A stretch of DNA of 64,000 nt, taken from Desulforamulus reducens MI-1 (GTDB lineage Bacteria > Bacillota > Desulfotomaculia > Desulfotomaculales > Desulfotomaculaceae). The stretch covers positions 2,018,332-2,082,331 of the forward strand of contig NC_009253.1 in the NCBI RefSeq assembly GCF_000016165.1, written 5' to 3'. Each line of letters starts with the position of its first letter. The stretch's first letter is position 1. Position numbers and translations under genes: made by a program. Shown here piece after piece: positions 1 to 8,803 of this stretch. The notes beneath the pieces are model-generated. The model did not search any database, had not been told where the DNA came from, and saw only the letters and a program-made list of their open reading frames with translations.

Positions 1-618
1 AGTATTAACATGATACTAGTATCGCTTTCAGAAATAGCGGTTATTACATTTGTAAACCGATTTGGTTCCGATGCCACCGCAGCTTATGGCGCTGTAAATC
101 AGGTCGTAAGTTATGTACAGATGCCAGCGATAAGTCTGGGCATTGCCGTATCCATCTTCGCCTCACAGTCCATCGGGGCAAATCGGCTTGATCGGCTAAA
201 AGATGTGATTAGAGCCGGGGTTTTACTCAACTACTTTATCGGCGGAATAATCGTTTTATTGGTTTATCTGTTTTCCCAAGATATTTTATCCTGGTTTTTA
301 ACAAGTAAGAACACTTTGCAGATTGCCCATAGTCTCCTTATTATTACTCTATGGAGCTATTTAGTCTTTGGACACGCTCAGATTATTACTGCTACCATGC
401 GTGCCAGCGGAACTGTCCTCTGGCCAACAGTGTTCAGCGTGCTTTCTATATGGTGTGTCGAGGTGCCAGTGGCCTACGGCCTGTCCAATTTTACTAGCCT
501 TGGCATTCAGGGAATATGGATAGGTTATCCTGTGGCATTCCTTGTCAATCTAGTTTTACAATATACGTACTATAGGTGGTCATGGAATAAGAAGCGTATT
601 ACAAGACTTATCCATTAA
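1..618 (+). CDS. MATE family efflux transporter, C-terminal part (cut by window edge)
   Basis: The reading frame is open from the first base, so this is the 3' part of a longer gene. MATE exporters are about 450 residues and this is about 205. It shows the repeated hydrophobic helices and the family-like stretch around residues 30-60 (GAVNQVVSYVQMPAISLGIA, then ASQSIGANR). The protein would be a multi-pass inner-membrane antiporter that exports drugs or metabolites using a cation gradient. Substrate cannot be told. It is followed by a strong hairpin and faces the convergent signalling operon. The first ATG in the window is internal, not the start. Confidence 0.85.
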   Translation, partial: SINMILVSLSEIAVITFVNRFGSDATAAYGAVNQVVSYVQMPAISLGIAVSIFASQSIGANRLDRLKDVIRAGVLLNYFIGGIIVLLVYLFSQDILSWFLTSKNTLQIAHSLLIITLWSYLVFGHAQIITATMRASGTVLWPTVFSVLSIWCVEVPVAYGLSNFTSLGIQGIWIGYPVAFLVNLVLQYTYYRWSWNKKRITRLIH

Positions 619-625
619 AACCATG

Positions 626-657
626 GGGCACTTTAGCTATCAATAGCTAAAGTGCCC
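626..657. terminator. Strong hairpin between convergent genes
   Basis: A perfect 15-bp inverted repeat with a 2-nt centre (GGGCACTTTAGCTAT and its complement) starts 8 bases after the MATE stop codon. The following T-tract is weak, but position and stem strength fit a terminator shared by the convergent genes. Confidence 0.75.
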
Positions 658-710
658 GTTGATTAATATACTGATGCATTTTTAACATTAAATCCTACAT
701 AAGCCAGGCC

Positions 711-2333
711 TTATTGTTCATATATATTAATAAATTTTTCTAAGAAGGTTTTTGTCAGAAACGGGTCAAATTGTGTTCCGCTGTTTTGTAAAACCTCTCT
801 TTTGGCTTCTTCCACACTAATGGAACGCTTATAAATCCTATCGTGTGTCATGACATCAAAGGAATCCACAATTGCCAACAATCTGGCCATATAAGGGATT
901 TCTTCCCCCTTTAACCCTCTGGGGTAACCATTACCATCCCAGCGTTCTCGCAAGGCCAAAATCGCTTCGGCAGCAACAGCTTCGCCTATGGACTGAGCCA
1001 TTCTATAACCAATTTCACTATGTGACTTTATGATTTCCCACTCTTCGTGTATTAGACTACTGGGCTTTAAAAGTATTTCTTCGGGAATTGCAACCTTACC
1101 AACATCATGGAGGGATACTAATAGCATAAGATGGTTCATTTCCGGCGAGCCTGCCTTAACACCCACTAATTTAGCAAACTTTACGGCCATATCCCTTACT
1201 CTCTCAACATGTCCCTGGGTTTCAAAACCTCGCTCTTGCTGTACTTTTTCAATATTCATGATGATCTTATGGCGAACAGCCTTGCTTTCCAGTAATTTAT
1301 TTTTGTACATTTTATTTTCTGCCTGGCCAAAGATCTTACAGAAATTAGTATCTAAAGAATCTACCGTTGCCGTTCCCATTGCCACACTAATGGCAATAGG
1401 ATTCCTCCCGGAATGCTGGCAAAGATTATTAATCCTAGTGACAACCTCCTGACAAAACTTCTCGTTGGTGTTGGGGAGAATAATGAGAAATTCATCCCCA
1501 CCCCAGCGGGCCACGACGTCTGTTTTGCGACAGCTCTTTTTCAATACATTGGCTGTATCAATAATTAGTTGATCACCTTTTTCATGTCCAAAAACATCAT
1601 TAATTAACTTTAGGCCGTTTATATCTGCCAGAATAATGCTAAAGGGAAGATTCTCGGGATGAAGCATCTCAGGAATCACTCTGTCGATGTAGGCCCGGTT
1701 ATATAAACTTGTAAGACTGTCATAAAAGCTTAAATATTCTATCTGAGCATCTGACTTAATTTTTTCGGTGACGTCCGTAAGAATTAGAAACAGGATCTCC
1801 TCGTGATTATCCTCCTGGCCGATAAGCTTGTATTCAACATTGATATTTTTATCATTGATAAACAGTGTATGGGGAAGTTTGCTTAGAAGAGAATCTTTTT
1901 CTTCAACGTCATTGGAATTAAAGATGGATGATAAAGTTTTCTCAATTTGTATTCTGGTAGGGAAATCACTCCCAGTATCAATTAACAAATCAACTATATT
2001 TAAATTGCAAATTTTTCTACAAAAAATCCGAATACACTCCGCACTGTATTCCTTATCTACTATTAAATCTTTCCCACAGGTTAAGAAACCTTGATTTGCG
2101 TTATCCAGTAAATTTTTAATCTCGTATTCACGTTTCTTTAATACCCTTCCTTGGGTGTCACTTATCTTAAAAATTTTTTTAGAGACTTTTAGAAGCTTTT
2201 CATACTCCAATATCAGTTCTTTATACTTGGGTAGTAAAACACTGTCCTTATAAGCTGGGTTATTAAGATCTTTTTGACACGTCAGGAGAAGTTGCATTTC
2301 ATTTTGAAACACTTGTTCATAGTGGCCTCTCAT
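711..2333 (-). CDS. SiaD-like c-di-GMP protein: SiaC-target-like N-terminus, GGDEF and HD-GYP domains
   Basis: This 540-residue soluble protein is predicted to make and/or break cyclic di-GMP. Residues 31-69 form a helical module shared with the histidine kinase two genes upstream. A PAS-like stretch follows (about 75-190). The GGDEF domain has an intact GGDEF motif at 278-282 and an RxxD inhibitory-site motif (RKTD, 269-272), five residues upstream. The HD-GYP domain keeps HD at 409-410, KSH at 436-438 and GYP at 469-471. However, the usual HHE before the GYP loop reads LRE, so two expected metal ligands are missing. The protein is therefore more convincing as a cyclase than as a phosphodiesterase. 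It is the last gene of the six-gene operon, starting at ATG with GGGATGAT upstream. In Pseudomonas aeruginosa, SiaD is the cyclase activated by SiaC; the equivalent role here is inferred. Confidence 0.88.
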   Translation of the reverse strand: MRGHYEQVFQNEMQLLLTCQKDLNNPAYKDSVLLPKYKELILEYEKLLKVSKKIFKISDTQGRVLKKREYEIKNLLDNANQGFLTCGKDLIVDKEYSAECIRIFCRKICNLNIVDLLIDTGSDFPTRIQIEKTLSSIFNSNDVEEKDSLLSKLPHTLFINDKNINVEYKLIGQEDNHEEILFLILTDVTEKIKSDAQIEYLSFYDSLTSLYNRAYIDRVIPEMLHPENLPFSIILADINGLKLINDVFGHEKGDQLIIDTANVLKKSCRKTDVVARWGGDEFLIILPNTNEKFCQEVVTRINNLCQHSGRNPIAISVAMGTATVDSLDTNFCKIFGQAENKMYKNKLLESKAVRHKIIMNIEKVQQERGFETQGHVERVRDMAVKFAKLVGVKAGSPEMNHLMLLVSLHDVGKVAIPEEILLKPSSLIHEEWEIIKSHSEIGYRMAQSIGEAVAAEAILALRERWDGNGYPRGLKGEEIPYMARLLAIVDSFDVMTHDRIYKRSISVEEAKREVLQNSGTQFDPFLTKTFLEKFINIYEQ

Positions 2334-2360
2334 GCAATCATCCCTTCAATTTAGTTTGTA

Positions 2361-4211
2361 TTAGCTTATTCTAAAACCTATTACCGTAATATCATCTCTT
2401 TGAGGCTTTTCACCCATGTAATTCAATAATTCATTAAGAAAGACTTTGCCCTGTTTAGATAAATCCCTGTTGTTACAATGCTCTATCATGTTCAGAAAAC
2501 GATTTTTCCCAAAGGAATAGTCTTTTAAGCCACCGTTTTGATCAAGGTAGCCATCCGTTGTCAGGTAGAAAAGATCCCCGCTCTCTATATCTATTTTGGA
2601 ATTAGTATAGGGGTAGTCCGGAGCAGTACGAATATAGCCGATACTCTTTTTATTTCCTTGAATAATCTCTATGCCTTTACTGTTTCGTATAAAAAGGGAC
2701 ATTTTAGCTCCCGCAAAGATGAGGTGGTTAGAACCATCAAAATAGCATAGACCAATATCCAACCCATCGTCAGTAAGGGCATCCTCCGTTTCCTGATTCA
2801 ATGTCTGTTTGATTAAAACATTAAGCTTCTTAAGAAGTAAAGCCGGGTCGCCCTTAGTGTTAAGGTCGGCAATCTGATTTAGTATCGAAACAGTTAGCAT
2901 AGTCATAAACGCCCCGGGGACACCATGTCCGGTACAGTCTCCAACAGCCACAAGGTAGTCTTTATTGAATTTTTTAGTCCAGTAAAAATCTCCGCCCACC
3001 AAGTCCTTTGGTCGCCACAGCAAAAAGTGATCTTTAAACAAGTCCGTCAGTTTCCCGGGAGAAGGTAGAGTGGATTCTTGAATTCTTTTAGCGTAATCTA
3101 TGCTGTCCATTAGTTTACTATTTTTTTCAAACAGCTCTTTGGTTCTTTCAGTTATCTTTGCTTCAAGTTCCTGATTTAACTGCAATGTCCTTTTATAAGG
3201 ATTTGCCAGGTAGCGTGAGATTAAGAAAAAGAAGATCGTGATAGCAATAAGGGTAATTCCCGTTGCGGATAAAGTATTGAATTTGATAGTATTTAACAAG
3301 GAAACTGATTCACTTCTGGGGATTTGTACCAACAGTTTCCAATCGGAAGATTTTATCGGATAGCTTATGATATCAACGAGGGCCCCCTTAGAATCTTGGT
3401 ATTCCAGTGTAGAGGAAACTTTATGACTTGAATCTATATTCCTAAGGAGTGTGCTGGCAATCTTCATAGGTAAAATCTTACTAATATTTTTGCCATTATG
3501 ATTAATATTATCAGAGAGATAAATATTCCCTTTATTATCTACTAACCATAGATCACTCTTTTCACCGTACTTAAAACTTTGAAAGTCCTTGGACAACTCC
3601 CCGAGACTCAAACCCACACCTACCACTGCCAGTGGTTTTTTAACATCACCCATTAAAGCGTTGACAAAGACAAAGGTATCTTTTCTTTCGTTATTGTAGT
3701 CTATCACCAAAGAAACCGGTTTGTTTGATTTTGTTACATCAAAAAACCAACTATCATCAGGATCATTTTCTAACATGGTATCAATTATTTGGCAGTTCTC
3801 ATCCCAGTAGTGTTTTGTAACATTGCTGACTATAAAGGAATTGCTGTAGTCATGTTCCCTGGCCAGTTTTGCTATTCTTAACAATGAGTTTTGTTCAGCA
3901 ACCTTATTTTTTTCTGCACTTGAAACCCAGTTGATTATTTCGGGATCCTTTGCAAGTAAAATAGACGTTTCCTTAGCCCGTTCAATTCGTCCATCTATTT
4001 TAGCAGAAATTGCTTCGGCAATATTAACTAAGTCCTTTGTTTTAAGTTTGTTGACTATTTCCTTTTCTGTAATAGTATAGGCAATGGCCCCTACCAGCAA
4101 CATAGAAAATACTATAATCACCGTAGCAAAAATAGTAATCTTCATTACACTGGCATCCAGCATAGAACTTATTCTGACAAATTGGTCCTTTTCATTAAGC
4201 CCTTTGTTCAT
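2361..4211 (-). CDS. SiaA-like PP2C (SpoIIE-type) phosphatase with extracytoplasmic Cache-type sensor
   Basis: A 616-residue membrane protein. One transmembrane helix lies at about 15-42, then an extracytoplasmic region of about 260 residues that looks like a double Cache sensor, a second helix near 315-335, a coiled coil, and a SpoIIE/PP2C phosphatase domain. The phosphatase signatures VGGDFYW, VGDCTGHGVPGAF and the terminal RDDITVIG carry the metal-binding aspartates. In the known Sia pathway, SiaA dephosphorylates SiaC in response to outside signals, and the same role is inferred from the neighbours. The start is placed at the ATG with GGGAG eight bases upstream. A TTG five codons earlier overlaps that ribosome binding site and is less likely. 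The gene lies between the kinase and the GGDEF gene in the operon. Confidence 0.88.
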   Translation of the reverse strand: MNKGLNEKDQFVRISSMLDASVMKITIFATVIIVFSMLLVGAIAYTITEKEIVNKLKTKDLVNIAEAISAKIDGRIERAKETSILLAKDPEIINWVSSAEKNKVAEQNSLLRIAKLAREHDYSNSFIVSNVTKHYWDENCQIIDTMLENDPDDSWFFDVTKSNKPVSLVIDYNNERKDTFVFVNALMGDVKKPLAVVGVGLSLGELSKDFQSFKYGEKSDLWLVDNKGNIYLSDNINHNGKNISKILPMKIASTLLRNIDSSHKVSSTLEYQDSKGALVDIISYPIKSSDWKLLVQIPRSESVSLLNTIKFNTLSATGITLIAITIFFFLISRYLANPYKRTLQLNQELEAKITERTKELFEKNSKLMDSIDYAKRIQESTLPSPGKLTDLFKDHFLLWRPKDLVGGDFYWTKKFNKDYLVAVGDCTGHGVPGAFMTMLTVSILNQIADLNTKGDPALLLKKLNVLIKQTLNQETEDALTDDGLDIGLCYFDGSNHLIFAGAKMSLFIRNSKGIEIIQGNKKSIGYIRTAPDYPYTNSKIDIESGDLFYLTTDGYLDQNGGLKDYSFGKNRFLNMIEHCNNRDLSKQGKVFLNELLNYMGEKPQRDDITVIGFRIS

Positions 4212-4242
4212 TACGGTTACTCCCAAAATTTTAAATTATAGT

Positions 4243-5217
4243 TTAATACGATTTATGCTGCACAGATATCGGAAGAGAAAAATAAAAGGTACTTCCTTTG
4301 TTGACCATGCTGTCTACTCCAATGTAGCCACCATGTTTAATGATTATTTGCTTGGCAATGGCTAAACCTAAGCCAGTACCACCAACCTTTTGGGACTGAG
4401 TTCCTTTAAAGAAACGATCAAAGACAAAGGGGAGGGACTTTTCATCAATTCCGGACCCGCTATCTATTACTTTTATGATGACTTCTCCATCTTTTTCAGC
4501 GTTCTGTATTTGACACTGAATGCGAATAGTACCGCCTGTGGGAGTGTATTTAACTGCATTATTTATTAAGTTGACCATCACTTGATCAATGCGGGCAGGG
4601 TCAACATTCATTATAATGTGATTGTCTGGGGTAAGGTTTTCTATGGGGTCAATCATAAAGTTTATACCTGAATTTTTAAAGTCTAAGGCAAATTTCCGTG
4701 TTATATTTGCCATTAAATCTTGTATAGTAACTTCCTTAAAATTAAAACTTACCTGGTTAGCCTCCAGCTTCGATAACTCAAACAGATCTTCAACCAACTG
4801 GTTAACAAGCAAGGTCTTATCATAAATTAAATTTAAGTATTGCCTATCGGGTTCTATTACGTTATCAAGCATTGCCTTAAGATATCCCTGAATGGAGGTC
4901 ATAGGGGTACCTAATTCATGAGAAATATCAGAAACCAGTTGGCGCCGGGATTCTTCCAGTTGACGTAGATTTTCATTTACTTTGTTTAAATGGCTTTCAT
5001 GATTTTTTAAAACCCTACCCTGAATATCACTGATTTTAAATATTTTAGCGGTAACCTTTAACAGTTTCTCATAACTCTCTACTAATTCTTTGTATTCTGG
5101 GTATAAAGCACTCTTTTGTACCTGCTCGCGGTTCAATTTCTCTTTGGCTACCTTTAACACATCAAACTCTTTGTCAAAAAGTACTCTTGTATTATCCTGT
5201 AATATTTTTTTAGCCAT
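4243..5217 (-). CDS. Soluble sensor histidine kinase with SiaC-target-like N-terminal module
   Basis: A 324-residue histidine kinase without membrane segments. Residues 36-74 match residues 31-69 of the GGDEF/HD-GYP protein at 28 of 39 positions. A coiled coil then leads to the H-box SDISHELGTPM, with His100 as the phosphorylated residue. The ATPase domain has the N-box NLINNAVKYT, the G1 motif IDSGSGID and the G2 motif GGTGLGLAIAKQ. All catalytic boxes are intact. The start has GAGGGAGA upstream. It likely phosphorylates the OmpR-type regulator encoded first in the operon. Having no sensor domain of its own, it is probably controlled through the shared N-terminal module, plausibly by SiaC; that last step is inference. 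Confidence 0.9.
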   Translation of the reverse strand: MAKKILQDNTRVLFDKEFDVLKVAKEKLNREQVQKSALYPEYKELVESYEKLLKVTAKIFKISDIQGRVLKNHESHLNKVNENLRQLEESRRQLVSDISHELGTPMTSIQGYLKAMLDNVIEPDRQYLNLIYDKTLLVNQLVEDLFELSKLEANQVSFNFKEVTIQDLMANITRKFALDFKNSGINFMIDPIENLTPDNHIIMNVDPARIDQVMVNLINNAVKYTPTGGTIRIQCQIQNAEKDGEVIIKVIDSGSGIDEKSLPFVFDRFFKGTQSQKVGGTGLGLAIAKQIIIKHGGYIGVDSMVNKGSTFYFSLPISVQHKSY

Positions 5218-5236
5218 TTACAATCTCCCTCTACAA

Positions 5237-5626
5237 CTAATTATCCTCCCGAGGAATAATGTAGAAGGGTAAATTTAAGTCCTCTTTAAATTCCTCCGCA
5301 CATTCAAGCTCACTTTCGTTATCTTGGTTATAATACCAATTGAGGGATAACTGCTTGCCAGCCAGATAAGCCTTATCTAGTTTTTCTAGCAGCATCATAA
5401 TACACTTGGAACTACTGGTATTAATATAGGGTAATATAAAATCTACTTTTACCACTACCTCAGTATTTAATTGTATAAGATAATTATCAACCCAATTAAA
5501 GATAGGCTCATAGAATTTAAAAGCGTTTTCGGGATAAGATTGCCCTTGCAAAAGAAGTATGTTTTGTTGAGGGTCAAAGTACACCTCTGGGGTGCTTTTA
5601 GAACCCTCTATGAATAATTTATCCAT
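5237..5626 (-). CDS. siaC: SiaC family phospho-switch protein (DUF1987)
   Basis: A 129-residue cytosolic protein matching the DUF1987/SiaC family in length and motifs: the KSTPEVYFD and QSYPENAFKFY segments, the phospho-site region YINTSSSK, the NWYYN segment and the LPFYIIP end. Thr70 in the NTSSS stretch corresponds to the phosphorylated threonine (Thr68) of P. aeruginosa SiaC. In that system SiaB phosphorylates it, SiaA removes the phosphate, and the unphosphorylated form activates the cyclase SiaD. Here it sits directly after siaB and before two genes encoding the shared target-like module. The ribosome binding site is GGGGGG, seven bases before ATG. Confidence 0.9.
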   Translation of the reverse strand: MDKLFIEGSKSTPEVYFDPQQNILLLQGQSYPENAFKFYEPIFNWVDNYLIQLNTEVVVKVDFILPYINTSSSKCIMMLLEKLDKAYLAGKQLSLNWYYNQDNESELECAEEFKEDLNLPFYIIPREDN

Positions 5627-5638
5627 GTATTTACCCCC

Positions 5639-6187
5639 CTAAACCACAGCCTTTAATGTAAAAAATAAGAAATTGTCATCAATGGTTGTAATTGAATATT
5701 CAAGGGGCAGACTTGCCTTTCTGGCAATATCAACAAGACCAATACCTGCACCCAAGCTATCCGGAGAAATGTCTTGTCTCAATTTCTCTTTATAAAGCTT
5801 CTTTAATGCTACTTTGTCCAATGGAATCAGTTCATCAATAATCCCAGTTAGCACTACTGCATCTTTCTGCTCAACGATATTCCCAGAGCAAATATAATTG
5901 CCAGTTTCGGTTTTGCCAATGGTTACCATACATGAGTTAGCAATTCGTTCGTAATGGGGTGATTCTTTTTTGATTTCGCAATAGTTTTTAATGTTTTGGG
6001 TTTGTTCGATGAAGATGGAGAAAACATTATACACATCATTCTTGGGACGATCTTCTGTTTCAAGATATTTCTTTACTGCTTCACCCAGTTCCTCAATAAT
6101 ACTCTGCGAAAACCTTCCCGAAAAGCTAATAAGAAGACCATTATTGCTAAGAATTTTTTGCAGCTCAAATAAGTTGTTACTAATCAA
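5639..6187 (-). CDS. siaB: SiaB family protein kinase (anti-sigma-factor-like ATPase fold)
   Basis: A 182-residue protein resembling SiaB/DUF6272 kinases, which carry a divergent GHKL ATPase fold. An N-box-like segment (FIEQTQNIKNY) lies near residues 57-67 and a glycine-rich lid (GAGIGLVDIARKAS) near 144-157. The predicted reaction is ATP-dependent phosphorylation of Thr70 of the adjacent SiaC. The start codon is TTG, eight bases after a GGGGGG ribosome binding site. The next gene begins 12 bases after its stop, which suggests coupled expression with siaC. Confidence 0.85.
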   Translation of the reverse strand: MISNNLFELQKILSNNGLLISFSGRFSQSIIEELGEAVKKYLETEDRPKNDVYNVFSIFIEQTQNIKNYCEIKKESPHYERIANSCMVTIGKTETGNYICSGNIVEQKDAVVLTGIIDELIPLDKVALKKLYKEKLRQDISPDSLGAGIGLVDIARKASLPLEYSITTIDDNFLFFTLKAVV

Positions 6188-6232
6188 CTGAAATACCCCC
6201 CTGTTTTGTTAATTAACTGGAAATATAAAATG

Positions 6233-6937
6233 TTAACCAATAAATTTATAGCCAATACCACGTATATTTAAAATTCGTTCTGGCTGAGAAGGATTAGACT
6301 CTATTTTTTTACGAATATTACTAATATGAACCATTACCGTCCTATTGTCACCGATACTATCTAATCCCCATACTTTTAAGTAAAGCTGTTCAGTGGAGAA
6401 TATTTGGTTCGGGTGTTGGACCAGAAAGATAAGTAGTTGGAGTTCCTTAGCAGAGAGGGTTACTAGATTGCCGTCTAGCCGAACCTCAAAATTTGCCATA
6501 TCAATTTCTAAATTACCATATTTTATGACCTGACGATTCACTATTTTGCGAGATGATGCTATCCTACGGAAGATGGGTGCGCGCCTGAGACTGGCCTGCA
6601 CCCTAGCCATTAGAACGTCTGGGTCAAAGGGTTTAGTGATAAAATCATCTGCACCCAACTCTAAGCCTTCAATGATGTCTTTAGAATCTTTTTTACAACT
6701 GATAAATATTATAGGTACATTTGAATACTTTCTTAATTCCTGACAAACAGAATAACCATCTACACCTGGCAAGAGTATATCCAATAAAATTAAATCTGGC
6801 TGCTCAAGCTCGTATATTTCTAATGCTCTTATACCGTCCTGGGCCATAACAACTTGGTAGCCATGCTTACTCAGGTAAAGTCTTAGAAGTTCCCTAATGC
6901 CTAGGTCATCTTCCACGATCAGAATCTTTTTAAGCAT
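6233..6937 (-). CDS. OmpR/PhoB-type response regulator
   Basis: A 234-residue response regulator with a receiver domain (acidic pair VEDD near the start, phospho-acceptor Asp in LILLDILLPGVDG, conserved Lys in ITKPFDPD) and a C-terminal winged helix (LSAKELQLLIFLV, NRTVMVHISNIRKKIE, RGIGYKF). It is the first gene of the signalling operon and the likely partner of the histidine kinase three genes downstream. It probably also regulates its own operon. The start is set at the ATG eight bases after GGAGG; a TTG five codons earlier overlaps the ribosome binding site. Confidence 0.93.
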   Translation of the reverse strand: MLKKILIVEDDLGIRELLRLYLSKHGYQVVMAQDGIRALEIYELEQPDLILLDILLPGVDGYSVCQELRKYSNVPIIFISCKKDSKDIIEGLELGADDFITKPFDPDVLMARVQASLRRAPIFRRIASSRKIVNRQVIKYGNLEIDMANFEVRLDGNLVTLSAKELQLLIFLVQHPNQIFSTEQLYLKVWGLDSIGDNRTVMVHISNIRKKIESNPSQPERILNIRGIGYKFIG

Positions 6938-7293
6938 TTGAAAGGCCTCCAAAAAATTCTACAACATGTGACTAGTTACTTTATTTTACATTTATATTTA
7001 ATCTCCTTTATAAAGAAGGGCTTTTTATAAATATCTTAGAATACATGGTGTGCTAAGAGTATATAAAAATAGTTTAAAATAAATTTAAACTATTTTTAAA
7101 GATTATTTTAAGTTTTTTTTGCAAGAGTTTTACAAAAAACAGTATTTTTCTCGGCAAAGGATGTCAGCTAGGGGATTGGGTCCATTGGTTTATTGTGCAC
7201 TCATACATAGGGTGGGTTTCGATAGTCTAATTATGTTGGCTGGGCAGGGAGGGTACTCCTGTTAACATAAATATTTATGATTGTGGGTTGGAG
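6938..7293. other. Promoter-bearing gap upstream of the signalling operon
   Basis: This gap between the response regulator and the ArsB-like permease is AT-rich and holds no convincing gene. It must contain the promoter of the six-gene operon. The clearest element is the 14-bp inverted repeat listed separately. A GC-richer stretch near 7160-7260 shows nothing recognisable. Confidence 0.5.
7065..7097. promoter_or_regulatory. 14-bp perfect inverted repeat upstream of the Sia-type operon
   Basis: AAAAATAGTTTAAA is followed after 5 bases by its exact reverse complement, about 130 bases upstream of the first gene of the operon. It could be an operator, perhaps for the operon's own OmpR-type regulator, or a terminator-like hairpin. 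The role is inferred from position only. Confidence 0.45.
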
Positions 7294-8568
7294 TCAATAA
7301 ATAAACACTACTAAATATATCATGGCTAAAAATATTGATAAAATCATCAACGGGAAGGCTATTTTCATGAATGCCAGGAAACCAAGATGATAGCCTCTTT
7401 TTTCAACCATCCCGGCCACAATTACGTTGGCAGCAGCCCCAACCAGTGAGCCATTTCCACCAAGGCAGGCCCCCAAGGCTAAGGACCACCACAGGGGATC
7501 TAAATTTGCAATACCACCGATCTTACCCATTTGCTGCAAAAGCGGGATCATTGTTGCTACAAAGGGGATGTTATCAACAAAGGTTGAAGCAATGGCAGAA
7601 AGCCATAGTATTAGAAAGCCGGTAGTTACGATTTCACCACCCGTTAAGTGTAAAGCAGATTCAGCTATCCAGTGAATAACTCCTGCCTCTTCCAAAGACC
7701 CCACAACCACAAACAATCCCACAAAGAAGAAAATAGTGGGCCATTCTACGGCTTCCAGTACATGTTCTGGTTCTTCTCTAGTCATTAGAAGCAATAGCAC
7801 CGCTCCCCCAAGGGCAATTGTTGCAGTGGGCATATGAAGAATGGAATGAAGCGCAAAACCAAGTATTGTTAACCCCAATGCTAGCAGGCATTTGGTTAGG
7901 AGTTTTCTATCCTTTAGCTCATCCTGAGGGTTAAATTTCATAATTTTAGCCATTAATTCTGGGGCTGCCTGTATTTCCTTACTGTAAACAAAGCGTAATA
8001 TCAATATTGTAATGATAAAAACAACCACCGCGATGGGAGCTAAATTAAAGATAAAATCCATAAAAGACAAGCCTGCAGGGCCACTGATCATAATATTGGG
8101 CGGGTCACCAATCAACGTGGCGGTTCCTCCAATGTTGCAGGCTAAAATCTCAGATACGATAAAAGGAACAGGATTCACCTGTAATTGCTTACAAATTGAG
8201 AAGGTAACAGGGACCACCAGCAGTACTGCAGTGACATTATCCAAAAAAGCAGAAGCAAATGCTGTGATAATTGATAAGGAAACCAGTAGTTTCGTAGGTT
8301 CTCCCTTTGCTAAAATGGCAGCTTTGATAGCAAGATACTCAAATACACCGGTTCTTCGTGTAATGGCCACTATAATCATCATTCCCACCAGCAGACCTAT
8401 GGTGTTCCAGTCAATATATTGAATTGCCTTTTCCTGGCTTACCAAGCCGGCGAAAAGCACAACCACTGCCCCAGCCAGGGCAACAACGGTCCGGTTAATT
8501 TTCTCTGATACAATAAAAGCATAGGTTAGAATAAAAAATGTTGATGCCAGGATAAACTGACTTCCCAA
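7294..8568 (-). CDS. ArsB/NhaD-superfamily ion transporter
   Basis: A 424-residue polytopic membrane protein of about 11-12 helices. It carries superfamily hallmarks: FLDNVTAVLLVVPVT, the GGTATLIGDPPNIMI loop, and a second-half copy, FVDNIPFVATMIPLL with GACLGGNGSLVGAAANVIVAG. The two halves are an inverted repeat typical of this group. Members export arsenite or exchange sodium for protons, and related Firmicute copies have no proven substrate. No arsenic genes lie nearby, so a general anion or Na+/H+ role is as likely. It is monocistronic. Confidence 0.85.
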   Translation of the reverse strand: MGSQFILASTFFILTYAFIVSEKINRTVVALAGAVVVLFAGLVSQEKAIQYIDWNTIGLLVGMMIIVAITRRTGVFEYLAIKAAILAKGEPTKLLVSLSIITAFASAFLDNVTAVLLVVPVTFSICKQLQVNPVPFIVSEILACNIGGTATLIGDPPNIMISGPAGLSFMDFIFNLAPIAVVVFIITILILRFVYSKEIQAAPELMAKIMKFNPQDELKDRKLLTKCLLALGLTILGFALHSILHMPTATIALGGAVLLLLMTREEPEHVLEAVEWPTIFFFVGLFVVVGSLEEAGVIHWIAESALHLTGGEIVTTGFLILWLSAIASTFVDNIPFVATMIPLLQQMGKIGGIANLDPLWWSLALGACLGGNGSLVGAAANVIVAGMVEKRGYHLGFLAFMKIAFPLMILSIFLAMIYLVVFIY

Positions 8569-8803
8569 AACTATCCCCCCAAGTTAATCTAATAGAAAAG
8601 AACATTTTAGTTGTTATTGTTTGATTACTTTCAGATGCTTATACAGGTACATATATGGATAGTTGTCATAGACATCCTAAAACAATTAGCTACCTGGAGG
8701 AGGAAACCTCTGACAAGTTATAGAGATAATTTTCAATATTCATTCCTCAAAAGAATGATGCTCCCCCAATAAATCTATTTACATTAAAAAGGAGTTTAGT
8801 ATA

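Noticed and set aside
7294-8568. Arsenite exporter arsB
   Set aside because: Superfamily motifs fit, but there is no arsR, arsC or arsA nearby and many relatives are Na+/H+ or anion transporters; left at superfamily level.
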